Shown piece by piece: positions 1-8,430 of a stretch of 64,000 bases of DNA (position 1 is its first letter; every line of letters starts with the position of its first letter). This stretch comes from CAXBOO01 sp963977425 (GTDB taxonomy: Bacteria; Bacteroidota; Bacteroidia; Flavobacteriales_D; Luteibaculaceae): the NCBI GenBank assembly GCA_963977425.1, contig CAXBOO010000002.1, forward strand, positions 372,001 through 436,000, written 5' to 3'. The position numbers and the translations under genes are program-made. The notes under the pieces were generated by a model that was not told where the DNA came from, searched no databases, and saw only the letters and a list, made by a program, of their open reading frames with translations.

Positions 1-358
1 AAAGCAAGTTGTACCATGCAAATAATTTTTTCAAATCTGAAGCATACACTCTTTCTTCATCAAATTCTGGCTCAACCGCTCTAAAAAAATCAAACAGTTC
101 TGCATTATCGCTTTTAGGATCCAAGGCTTCCTTACCATCCGTATGAGCAAAAATCTTTTGAAGTATAACTTTTAGAGGAACATCTTCTTCATAAGTGTAC
201 ATAGAAATATCCTCTAATGCACTTACCTTATTGGCAGAGTGAACGGGCATTTTTTTTCCATCGATCAACGATTCTACGATGATTCCACCACGGCTTCTAC
301 TTACTATTTTATATAATCCTGGTTTTCCACTAACTGATATTATTCCTTGTAAATCCAT
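1..358 (-). CDS. DUF5606 family protein (3' end outside window)
   Basis: The frame opens at an ATG (complement of 356-358) and stays open to the window edge, giving about 119 residues beginning MDLQGIISVSGKPGLYKIVS. This opening and the following VESLIDGKKMPVHSANKVSALEDIS stretch split here as two blocks match, from memory, the small DUF5606 family found only in Bacteroidota, whose function is unknown. The visible part has no signal peptide or membrane segment and is rich in acidic residues, so a cytosolic protein is likely. It follows the arginase gene by 29 bases on the same strand and may be co-transcribed with it. The C-terminus is cut off by the window. Confidence 0.8.
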   Translation of the reverse strand, partial: MDLQGIISVSGKPGLYKIVSRSRGGIIVESLIDGKKMPVHSANKVSALEDISMYTYEEDVPLKVILQKIFAHTDGKEALDPKSDNAELFDFFRAVEPEFDEERVYASDLKKLFAWYNLL

Positions 359-387
359 TCGCTTGTTCAAATTGGGTTGTAAAAGTA

Positions 388-1344
388 TTATTCTTTCGCA
401 CTTTTGGTGTCACGCTCTTCCAAAGTTTTGTACAACTTTTCGAACAATGTCAACGCACTTTTTGCCATTCTATTTTCATTATCTAGTAACGGGTTGATTT
501 CCACCATTTCAACCGCTTTACATTTAGCATTGTTGGCTAAGTACAATAACAAAGCTTCGGCTTCATTTTGTTTCAAACCATTAGGAACTGGCGTACCCGT
601 ACCTTTACTTACACTAGGATCCATGCTATCAACATCAAATGTTACATACAGCATATCTACTTTCTCAATGTGCTCGTCAAGAATATGCTGAACGCCTTTT
701 AATCCCTTTTCTTGAAATTGATCAACACTTATTTGTTTAATACCTTGACTCAAGATAAAATCGTCTTCCGGTTTTTCTGTATCTCTTACAGCAATAGTTA
801 GTACACTTTCCGGATATATCGCTGGCGTAATTCCTGACAAAGAACACATTCTTTTCCATCCATCGTTGCCATCATCAATGGCTCTTTGAAAATCGCGCCC
901 CATAGCAGCTCCTAAAGGCATACCGTGTACATTCCCACTTGGAGAAGTATATGGACTGTGCATATCTGCATGAGCATCTATCCAAATAACGCCCAAACTT
1001 TTTTCAGGGAATGCTTTGACCAAACCAGAAATAGTTGAAACGGCAGTACTGTGGTCGCCCGCCAAAACCAACATGCTCTTTTTAAGCAATGCTCCTTCCT
1101 CTACTAGCGAAGTTGCTTCTTCGCATATAGATGCTATTTCATTCACAAACTTCCCCGTTTTAGCGATTGGTTCATGAGCATGAAGTATACTGTTTATATT
1201 TTTTGCGCTTTTAATGTCTTTTTGCCAGAAAAGTTGCTTTCCTTCTTGTACAGCTTGCAATTTTAAGGCTTCAATACCCAAACTAGCACCCCGCTTACCT
1301 GCTCCTAAGTCGCATGGAACTTCTATAATTCTAACTTTCCCCAT
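388..1344 (-). CDS. rocF: Arginase
   Basis: A 318-residue ureohydrolase, the normal family length, predicted to hydrolyse L-arginine to ornithine and urea with a binuclear manganese centre. Metal ligands are visible as GDH (residues 96-98), DAHAD (123-127) and FDVDSMDP (236-243). The loop SPSGNVHGMPL (about 134-144) resembles the arginine-binding loop of Bacillus arginases; agmatinases lack the SGN-HG pattern, so arginase is preferred over agmatinase. It diverges from an arginine decarboxylase gene 55 bases away, so arginine is divided between urea/ornithine and agmatine at this locus. The first glycine of the usual GGDHS motif is alanine here (AGDHS). Confidence 0.85.
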   Translation of the reverse strand: MGKVRIIEVPCDLGAGKRGASLGIEALKLQAVQEGKQLFWQKDIKSAKNINSILHAHEPIAKTGKFVNEIASICEEATSLVEEGALLKKSMLVLAGDHSTAVSTISGLVKAFPEKSLGVIWIDAHADMHSPYTSPSGNVHGMPLGAAMGRDFQRAIDDGNDGWKRMCSLSGITPAIYPESVLTIAVRDTEKPEDDFILSQGIKQISVDQFQEKGLKGVQHILDEHIEKVDMLYVTFDVDSMDPSVSKGTGTPVPNGLKQNEAEALLLYLANNAKCKAVEMVEINPLLDNENRMAKSALTLFEKLYKTLEERDTKSAKE

Positions 1345-1371
1345 TTAATGCTATTTCTCTAATTCCTAGAT

Positions 1372-1379
1372 TATATTTG
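1372..1379 (+). promoter_or_regulatory. Bacteroidota -7 box upstream of speA
   Basis: TATATTTG matches the TAnnTTTG -7 consensus recognised by the Bacteroidota primary sigma factor and lies 20 bases before the speA ATG. No clear TTTG -33 element is seen at the expected distance. The call rests on the box and its position alone. Confidence 0.5.
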
Positions 1380-1399
1380 CGCTAGAAATATAGGCTATT

Positions 1400-2785
1400 A
1401 TGCAAAGTTATGCAGAATTCCTCGACCTAAGTGTTGGTTTTCCACAGGAAGGATTCGAGTTGAGAAAAGATGAGTTATTCTTCCATGAATTGAATTTAAT
1501 GGAGCTTATAGAAACTTATGGTACTCCTCTAAAATTCACATACTTACCCAATATTTCTAGAAACATACAACAAGCCAAAATTTGGTTTCAACAAGCGTTT
1601 GTAAACAACGAATACAAGGGAAAATACCATTACGGCTACTGCACCAAAAGTTCGCATTTCAAACATGTAGTTGAAGAAGCACTTACAAACGATATTTTTC
1701 TTGAGACATCGTCTGCTTTTGATATGCCTATCATTGACCACTTGAATAAGGAAGGAAAATTCCCTAAAAGTAAAATGGTTATTTGCAATGGATTCAAACG
1801 CGAATTGTACAAACAGTACATCGTTGATATGATTCATGATGGCTTCACCAATATCATACCTGTATTGGACACCAAAGAAGAGTTCAATTATTATGAAGAC
1901 AATTTAGATCAACCCGTACAGTTAGGTCTTCGCATTGCTGCAGAGGAAGAACCTGGAAGCCAATTTTATACAAGTCGACTTGGAATTCGTTCCGAAGACA
2001 TCATTGATTTTTATAAATCTAAAATTGCCAAGGCGCCTAATTTTAAGGTAACCATGCTGCATTTTTTCATCAATTCAGGTATAACCGATTCGCCGTATTA
2101 CTGGAATGAATTAGAAAGACATGTAACACTTTATTGCAAATTCAAAAAAGTCAATCCCGATTTAAAACTACTTGACATCGGTGGTGGCTTGCCATTCAAA
2201 AACTCATTAACCTTTGATTTTGACTACGTATACATGATTGATGAAATCGTTAAACGTATCAAAGAAATATGCGCTGAACATCAAGTTGATCAACCCGATA
2301 TTGTTACCGAATTTGGTAAATACACAGTTGCTGAAAGTTCTGGTATACTGTATAAAGTTGTAGGGCGAAAAATCCAAAACGATAGAGAAAAATGGATGAT
2401 GTTGGACGGGAGTTTCATCACCAACTTACCCGATGTTTGGGCACTTAACCAACGCTACATTTTATTGCCTATCAACAACTGGCAGCACGAATACGAACGC
2501 GTAAACTTAGGCGGAATTACTTGCGACGGAATGGACTATTACAACCAAGAAGCGCACGTAAACAACATATTCATGCCCAATACCCGAAAAGCACAATATC
2601 TAGGCTTTTTCAATACCGGCGCTTATCAAGAATCGCTGAGTGGATACGGAGGCATACACCATTGTTTGCTACCAACACCCAAGCACGTTATCATCAATAA
2701 AAATTACGATGAATCATTGAAATACCAAGTGTTTGGAGAAGAGCAAAATTCACGTCACGCACTAAAGTTATTGGGCTACATATAA
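1400..2785 (+). CDS. speA: Biosynthetic arginine decarboxylase-type PLP enzyme
   Basis: A 461-residue fold-type III PLP-dependent decarboxylase. It matches the short flavobacterial arginine decarboxylase type rather than the roughly 650-residue E. coli SpeA. KYHYGYCTKSSH (about residues 75-86) contains the expected PLP-lysine region, followed by a glycine-rich LLDIGGGLPF phosphate-binding loop near 260 and a C-terminal domain with the CDGMDYYN segment. The expected reaction is arginine to agmatine plus CO2, the first step of polyamine synthesis. The divergent arginase neighbour supports an arginine substrate, though diaminopimelate or ornithine specificity cannot be excluded by reading alone. 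Start ATG follows a TATATTTG promoter box. Confidence 0.8.
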   Translation: MQSYAEFLDLSVGFPQEGFELRKDELFFHELNLMELIETYGTPLKFTYLPNISRNIQQAKIWFQQAFVNNEYKGKYHYGYCTKSSHFKHVVEEALTNDIFLETSSAFDMPIIDHLNKEGKFPKSKMVICNGFKRELYKQYIVDMIHDGFTNIIPVLDTKEEFNYYEDNLDQPVQLGLRIAAEEEPGSQFYTSRLGIRSEDIIDFYKSKIAKAPNFKVTMLHFFINSGITDSPYYWNELERHVTLYCKFKKVNPDLKLLDIGGGLPFKNSLTFDFDYVYMIDEIVKRIKEICAEHQVDQPDIVTEFGKYTVAESSGILYKVVGRKIQNDREKWMMLDGSFITNLPDVWALNQRYILLPINNWQHEYERVNLGGITCDGMDYYNQEAHVNNIFMPNTRKAQYLGFFNTGAYQESLSGYGGIHHCLLPTPKHVIINKNYDESLKYQVFGEEQNSRHALKLLGYI

Positions 2786-2793
2786 CTGAAAAC

Positions 2794-2822
2794 TCCACTT
2801 TTTTTAATCATGAAAAAGTGGA
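2794..2822. terminator. Possible bidirectional terminator between convergent genes
   Basis: An inverted repeat with arms TCCACTTTTT and AAAAAGTGGA, about 10 bp with a short loop, sits between the convergent speA and the HsdR_N-domain gene and covers the latter's stop codon. The stem is AT-rich, so termination strength is uncertain. Confidence 0.35.
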
Positions 2823-3265
2823 AACTCTTTCATATTGACCATTCTTCCTTCAGCATCACTACCCAAAACAGCGTGTTGCAATCCGTTACTCAGACACAAA
2901 AACGGAGCTTTCAACACACTTTGGTAGCGAAGCAATTGCTCTAGTTGAGGTTGCTGAAGAGAAATATGAGGCGCTTTCACTTCTATTAGAAAATAGATGC
3001 TTGCGGCTTTAGAGTATACGACTATGTCCCACCGTTTTGACAGACCATTTACTTTCAAGCTTTTCTCAACTGAGATAAGACCTAACGGATACCCTAGTTT
3101 TTCTACTAAAAAATAGATCATGCTTTGACGCACCCATTCTTCGGGTGTAAACACCAAATCGCGATTCCGAACCATACAACGAATCAAAATCTGCCCATCT
3201 TTTTTATGAACAAGATGCTCCGGTGCTTCAGGAAAATTTAATATTTGCAATGCGTCCGATTTCAT
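2804..3265 (-). CDS. Stand-alone HsdR N-terminal-like (HSDR_N_2) PD-(D/E)XK protein
   Basis: A 153-residue protein made almost entirely of the domain called type I restriction enzyme R protein N-terminus (PF13588). Likely nuclease-fold residues are D80 in KRWDIVVYSK and E95-x-K97 in FLIEVKAPH. There is no helicase, methylase or specificity gene nearby, so this is not a restriction system. The gene is divergent from holA by 26 bases, a neighbourhood I recall as common in Bacteroidota, which suggests a housekeeping role linked to DNA metabolism. The actual function is not known. Confidence 0.75.
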   Translation of the reverse strand: MKSDALQILNFPEAPEHLVHKKDGQILIRCMVRNRDLVFTPEEWVRQSMIYFLVEKLGYPLGLISVEKSLKVNGLSKRWDIVVYSKAASIYFLIEVKAPHISLQQPQLEQLLRYQSVLKAPFLCLSNGLQHAVLGSDAEGRMVNMKEFPLFHD

Positions 3266-3291
3266 ACCTCAAGGCGTGCTAATTTAGCGTT

Positions 3292-4317
3292 ATGGCAAAA
3301 CAAAACAACCAAGATTTTAGCGATGCGGTAATGCAAATTCGCAAAGGCATTGTAAAACCTATTTATTTCCTAAGTGGGGAAGAAACTTTTTACATCGATG
3401 CACTTACCAAAGTTTTGTCCGAAAGCCTGTTGAATGAAATGGAAAAAGAATTCAACTACACAATACTTTATGGTAAAGACAGCAATGCCGATAAAATACT
3501 TGGTGCTGCAAAGCAATACCCCGTAATGAGCGAGCGTAGCGTGGTTGTGGTTCGAGAAGCAGCATCATTGAACGCCAATGAGTTTGATAAAATGCACGAT
3601 TATTTCAACAAACCACTTGAAAGCACATGTTTGGTTATTGCTTACCGCGGCAAAAAAGCTGATGGCAGAAAAGCCTTCGTCAAAACATTAAAATCCAAAG
3701 GCTATTTTTTCGAATCGTCAAAACTCTACGAAAATGAAATTCCCGATTTTTTAACGCGTCAATTCAAAAAAGAAAAACTTGAAATTGACAGAGAGTGCGT
3801 TCAGCTTTTGGCTAATCATTTAGGAAACGATTTGAGTTTGCACACCAATGCCATAGGAAAACTAAAAGCCTACTTGGGTGAAAATGGTACCGTTACAAAA
3901 GAAACCATTGAAGCACAAATAGGCATCAACAGAGACTACAATGTTTTTGAATTGATCAAAGCCATTAGTTACAAACAAAACGAGAAAGTCATCAACATCT
4001 TTTCTTATTTAGGTAGACACGGTAAAAACCAACCACCTGTATTTGTAATCGGCCAATTATTTTCTTTTTTCAGTAAATTAATGACTTACCATTATCAAGG
4101 CGACAAAAGCGATTACAATATCGCATCTAAGTTAAAAATCAAACCCTTCTTCGTGAAAGATTACCATGCTGCAGCTAAAAATTTTTCCGCGACAAGTGTT
4201 TTAAAAATCACCAGCAAACTGCGCGAATACGATTTAAAATCTAAGGGCAAAAACGCTGGAAACATCGATGATGAAGATTTATACAAAGAGCTTGGATTCC
4301 TGATTTTACACATGTAA
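3292..4317 (+). CDS. holA: DNA polymerase III subunit delta
   Basis: 341 residues, the standard size for the delta subunit of the clamp loader, which opens the beta sliding clamp. The N-terminal segment IYFLSGEETFYIDALTKVL and the following SERSVVVVREA are typical of Bacteroidota HolA; the AAA+ fold lacks a functional Walker A, as expected for delta. The C-terminal third (NYNVFELIKAIS onward) is the helical collar domain. Its partner DnaX is encoded about 40 kb downstream in this window. The start ATG is 26 bases from the divergent HsdR_N-domain gene. Confidence 0.9.
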   Translation: MAKQNNQDFSDAVMQIRKGIVKPIYFLSGEETFYIDALTKVLSESLLNEMEKEFNYTILYGKDSNADKILGAAKQYPVMSERSVVVVREAASLNANEFDKMHDYFNKPLESTCLVIAYRGKKADGRKAFVKTLKSKGYFFESSKLYENEIPDFLTRQFKKEKLEIDRECVQLLANHLGNDLSLHTNAIGKLKAYLGENGTVTKETIEAQIGINRDYNVFELIKAISYKQNEKVINIFSYLGRHGKNQPPVFVIGQLFSFFSKLMTYHYQGDKSDYNIASKLKIKPFFVKDYHAAAKNFSATSVLKITSKLREYDLKSKGKNAGNIDDEDLYKELGFLILHM

Positions 4318-4373
4318 ATCAATGTTAAAAGCTAATGTGTACTTTTACCCGCAATTCCGACATCGATTATAGA

Positions 4374-6689
4374 ATGAAAAAGTATCTATTATTACTACTA
4401 ATTACCGCCATCACCAGCATACAAGCTTACGCACAATCAAACGCTATTCGTGGTTTTGTGTACAACAAAGAAACTGGTGAACCAATGATATTTACCAACG
4501 TTTATCTAGAAGGCACAAATTATGGTGGTGCAACAGATGTAAACGGCTACTACTCTATCGCAAAAATTGAAGCAGGAACTTACAAATTAACGGTGTCGGC
4601 TATCGGATTTGAAAAGTTTCAAGAAAGCGTTACCATTTCGAAATCTGAAATCATCAACAAAAAAATCTACATCGCTAAAGGCAGTGTTGATCTAAAAACA
4701 TTCGAGGTTTCTGCCGAGGCTAAAGAAGCCAAAACTTCGGTAAAAATGTCAGTTACAAAAATCACAACTAAAGACATTAAAAATTTACCTTCTGTTGGTG
4801 GTGAGCCAGATTTAGCTCAATACATTCAGGTATTGCCTGGGGTTGTATTTACAGGTGACCAAGGTGGACAACTTTACATTCGTGGTGGTTCTCCTATCCA
4901 AAACAAAGTATTGCTTGACGGAATGATTGTTTATAGCCCATTCCACTCTATCGGTCTATTCTCTGTTTTTGATACCGATCTTATTCGTAACGCCGATGTA
5001 TACACGGCTGGTTTCCCTAGTATGTACGGTGGTAGAGTTTCATCTATAATGGACATTACTTCTATTGATGGTAACCAAAAGAAATTCACTGGAAAAGTTG
5101 GAGCCAACCCATTTGGAGCTAAAGTGTTTGTACACGGTCCAATGAAAAAATTAAAAGAAGGAAGTTTAGGTTCTTCATCTTTCATTATCTCTGCTAAAAC
5201 GTCCTATTTAGATCAAACGTCAAAGTCATTGTACGGTTATGTAAGCGATGACGGACTTCCTTTCAAGTACACCGATTTATATGGTAAATTATCTTTCAAC
5301 GGTGGTAATGGTAGTAAATTCAATGTATTTGGTTTCAATTTTACCGATGAGGTAGATTATTTAGGCGTTTCTAAATTAGGTTGGGAAAACTTAGGATTAG
5401 GAGCAAACTTTGTGTTGGTACCTTCAGAAAGCCCTGTACTAATAGAAGGTCACCTATCGTACTCTAAATATGCTATCTCTCTCGACGAGGCTGATGTAAA
5501 CAGAACTCGAACTTCTGGCGTTACTGGATTTGACTTCGGATTCGATTTCAAAAACTTTCAAGGAAATAGCGAAATTAAATATGGTATTGAAGTCAACGCT
5601 TTCAAAACCGAATTCCAATTTTTCAATTCTTTTGATGCCAACTTCGACTTAACCGACAACACTACTGAAATTAGTGGATACGTTGATTACAAATTCGCAA
5701 ATGGTCTCTTGGTTATTAACCCTGGTTTTAGAGCGCATTATTACGCTTCATTGAGTGAAATGAGTTTAGAACCAAGGTTAGGATTAAAATACAACCTTAC
5801 CGAAACATTTAGACTGAAAGCTGCGGGTGGTTTTTACAGCCAAAATTTAATTGCAGGAAACTCTGATAGAGATGTTGTAAACCTTTTCTATGGTTACATA
5901 TCTAGTCCAGAAAACTTACCACAAACCTTTATTGAAGAAAGCGGAAGTGTTCGCCAAGATATAGGTCCACTACAAAAAGCAAGACATGCTGTAATTGGTG
6001 CAGAATACGATTTATCGGATCGTTTGAACATTAACGTAGAAGGATATGTGAAGCAATTCAACCAATTGGCCAACATCAACAGAAACAAAATTTACGAAGA
6101 CAATTCCAACAACCAAGATATTCCTGATGCATTCAAAAAAGATTACATCGTAGAAAGTGGCACATCAAGAGGTATCGATGTTGTGATGAAGTATACAGCT
6201 CCAAGATTCTATTTATGGGCCGTTTACTCATTAGGAAAAGTTGATCGTTGGGACGGCTTAATGAGCTACGCTCCTATCTTCGATAGACGCCACAATGTTA
6301 ACCTACTTTCAACTTATAAATTAGGCAAAGATCGCTCTTGGGAATTATCAGCACGTTGGAACTTTGGTACTCCATTACCATTTACTCAAACGGAAGGTTT
6401 TTATGAAGAACAACCATTTAGCGAAGGAGCCAATACAGATGTTACAGAAGAGAACGGAACATTTTCTTACCGCCTAGCAGAACTTAATGGAGGTCGTTTA
6501 ACACCTTACCATAGATTGGATGTAAACGTTAAAAAAACGTTGAAATTCGAAAAAAGCAGTCTGGAAATGAACTTAGGTATTACCAACACATACAACAGAG
6601 AAAATATTTTCTACGTTGACCGTGTTACATTCCAGAAAGTTAACCAACTCCCTATCCTTCCATCCTTCGGAGCTACCTTCATTTTTTAG
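4374..6689 (+). CDS. TonB-dependent outer-membrane receptor with carboxypeptidase-regulatory N-terminus
   Basis: A 771-residue receptor. The ATG at 4374 is preferred because it begins directly with a signal peptide (MKKYLLLLLITAITSIQAYA, cut near AQS); an upstream in-frame alternative adds 13 polar residues. After the signal comes a CarboxypepD_reg-like beta-sandwich (GFVYNKETGEPMIFTNVYLE), then a plug domain (ITTKDIKNLPSVGG, QLYIRGGSPIQNKVLLDG) and a beta-barrel ending in a terminal FIF. No SusD partner follows, so it is not a classical glycan-uptake pair. The substrate is unknown. It follows holA by 56 bases with pyrG next, so the neighbourhood gives no clue. Confidence 0.85.
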   Translation: MKKYLLLLLITAITSIQAYAQSNAIRGFVYNKETGEPMIFTNVYLEGTNYGGATDVNGYYSIAKIEAGTYKLTVSAIGFEKFQESVTISKSEIINKKIYIAKGSVDLKTFEVSAEAKEAKTSVKMSVTKITTKDIKNLPSVGGEPDLAQYIQVLPGVVFTGDQGGQLYIRGGSPIQNKVLLDGMIVYSPFHSIGLFSVFDTDLIRNADVYTAGFPSMYGGRVSSIMDITSIDGNQKKFTGKVGANPFGAKVFVHGPMKKLKEGSLGSSSFIISAKTSYLDQTSKSLYGYVSDDGLPFKYTDLYGKLSFNGGNGSKFNVFGFNFTDEVDYLGVSKLGWENLGLGANFVLVPSESPVLIEGHLSYSKYAISLDEADVNRTRTSGVTGFDFGFDFKNFQGNSEIKYGIEVNAFKTEFQFFNSFDANFDLTDNTTEISGYVDYKFANGLLVINPGFRAHYYASLSEMSLEPRLGLKYNLTETFRLKAAGGFYSQNLIAGNSDRDVVNLFYGYISSPENLPQTFIEESGSVRQDIGPLQKARHAVIGAEYDLSDRLNINVEGYVKQFNQLANINRNKIYEDNSNNQDIPDAFKKDYIVESGTSRGIDVVMKYTAPRFYLWAVYSLGKVDRWDGLMSYAPIFDRRHNVNLLSTYKLGKDRSWELSARWNFGTPLPFTQTEGFYEEQPFSEGANTDVTEENGTFSYRLAELNGGRLTPYHRLDVNVKKTLKFEKSSLEMNLGITNTYNRENIFYVDRVTFQKVNQLPILPSFGATFIF

Positions 6690-6731
6690 TGATTGTATAG
6701 GATAGAATAAGTCTTCTTCGGTTATTTAGAG

Positions 6732-6739
6732 TAACTTTG
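6732..6739 (+). promoter_or_regulatory. -7 box upstream of pyrG
   Basis: TAACTTTG fits the TAnnTTTG consensus and ends 24 bases before the pyrG ATG. No convincing -33 TTTG was found. Confidence 0.4.
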
Positions 6740-6763
6740 AGCCCCGTAAACAACTTTTGGCAT

Positions 6764-8392
6764 ATGGCTCACCAAACGAAATATATCTTTGTTACGGGCG
6801 GGGTAACATCTTCACTAGGAAAAGGAATAATTGCTGCTTCGCTAGCAAAACTTTTACAAGGAAGAGGTCACTCGGTTACTATTCAAAAACTCGATCCTTA
6901 CATCAACATTGATCCCGGTACTCTAAACCCATACGAACATGGCGAATGCTACGTTACGGATGATGGTGCTGAAACCGATTTGGATCTAGGTCACTACGAA
7001 CGTTTTTTGAATGTTCCGACTAGCCAAGCCAACAACATAACCACAGGTAGAATATACCAATCGGTTATCAACAAAGAACGCAAAGGCGAGTATCTAGGAA
7101 AAACGGTTCAAGTTATTCCTCACGTTACTGATGAAATTATTCGCTCTATTAAAATATTAGGCGAAAAAGGAACTTACGACTTTGTCATCACCGAAATAGG
7201 TGGTACCGTAGGTGATATTGAATCATTGCCATACATAGAGGCTGTTCGTCAAATGTGTTGGGAAAGCAAAATCGACTGCTTAGTCATTCACCTTACCCTT
7301 ATTCCATATTTATCTGCAGCTGGCGAACTTAAAACCAAGCCTACTCAGCACTCTGTAAAAGAGTTATTAAAACTTGGTGTACAACCAGATATTTTGGTTT
7401 GCCGTACAGAACACCCATTAAACGATAGCATCAAGAAAAAAGTAGCCCTATTTTGTAACGTAGCTGAAGAAGCCGTTATCGAATCTATGGATGCTGAAAC
7501 CATTTACGATGTTCCTTTGTTGATGCAAAAAGAACGTTTGGATGATGTTGTTCTCAAAAAATTGAATTGCGATTATTTGAACACTAAACCAGATTTAACC
7601 AACTGGAATAAGTTCTTAAAACGCTATAAAAATCCAAGTCACGAAGTGCGCATTGCCATAGTTGGTAAGTACACTGAATTGGCCGATGCATACAAATCTA
7701 TTGTAGAAGGATTTAACCACGCTGGAGCAGAAATTGAAGCCAAGCTAAAAGTAAAATGGGTACAGTCTGACGACTTAACCGAAGCCAATGTTGAACGCAA
7801 TTTAAATGGTGTTTCTGGAGTATTGGTTGCTCCTGGTTTTGGCGATAGAGGGATTGAAGGTAAAATTGCAACCATCAAATACGTTCGCGAAAACAACATC
7901 CCATTCTTAGGTATTTGCTTAGGTATGCAATGTGCCGTAATCGAATTTGCAAGAAATGTAATGGGTCTGGAAGATGCTCATAGTTTAGAAATGAACAAAG
8001 AGACTAAGCACCCTGTTATCAACTTAATGGAATCTCAAAAAGAGGTAACCAATTACGGCGGTACGATGCGTTTAGGCGCATACGATTGCAACATCGAAAA
8101 AGGGACTTTAGCCTACGACATTTACCAAAACACTACTATAAGCGAACGACACCGTCACCGTTTTGAATTCAACAACGAATACAAACAGCAATTCATTGAC
8201 AATGGTATGGTATGCTCGGGCATAAACAGCGAAAACAACCTAGTGGAAATTGTAGAATTGCCTAGTCACCCATTCTTTATTGGGGTACAATTCCACCCAG
8301 AATATAAGTCAACCGTAGCCAATCCACATCCATTATTTGTGGCGCTTGGCAAAGCCGCTTTAGCTTACAAAAAAGAAGGTCAATTAGTATAA
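6764..8392 (+). CDS. pyrG: CTP synthase
   Basis: 542 residues from the ATG at 6764. A TTG 27 bases upstream is in frame, but homologues start at the equivalent of MAHQTKYIFVTGG. The enzyme converts UTP, ATP and glutamine to CTP. The N-terminal amidoligase domain carries GGVTSSLGKGI and the KLDPYINIDPGTLNPYEHGE substrate region (two adjacent motifs); the C-terminal class I glutamine amidotransferase domain has the nucleophile cysteine in GICLGMQCAV and the catalytic His-Glu in FHPEYKS. Length and all motifs are normal. Confidence 0.97.
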   Translation: MAHQTKYIFVTGGVTSSLGKGIIAASLAKLLQGRGHSVTIQKLDPYINIDPGTLNPYEHGECYVTDDGAETDLDLGHYERFLNVPTSQANNITTGRIYQSVINKERKGEYLGKTVQVIPHVTDEIIRSIKILGEKGTYDFVITEIGGTVGDIESLPYIEAVRQMCWESKIDCLVIHLTLIPYLSAAGELKTKPTQHSVKELLKLGVQPDILVCRTEHPLNDSIKKKVALFCNVAEEAVIESMDAETIYDVPLLMQKERLDDVVLKKLNCDYLNTKPDLTNWNKFLKRYKNPSHEVRIAIVGKYTELADAYKSIVEGFNHAGAEIEAKLKVKWVQSDDLTEANVERNLNGVSGVLVAPGFGDRGIEGKIATIKYVRENNIPFLGICLGMQCAVIEFARNVMGLEDAHSLEMNKETKHPVINLMESQKEVTNYGGTMRLGAYDCNIEKGTLAYDIYQNTTISERHRHRFEFNNEYKQQFIDNGMVCSGINSENNLVEIVELPSHPFFIGVQFHPEYKSTVANPHPLFVALGKAALAYKKEGQLV

Positions 8393-8430
8393 AGAAAAAC
8401 AACTCAAAAGGTTGTTGATATCAGCACAAA

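Noticed and set aside
2804..3265. A type I restriction system suggested by the HsdR N-terminal domain
   Set aside because: No helicase, HsdM or HsdS gene is present nearby and the domain stands alone next to holA.
8398..8417. Hairpin AACAAC...GTTGTT between pyrG and yidC as a terminator
   Set aside because: The stem is only six AT-rich base pairs with no T tail, so terminator status is unsupported.
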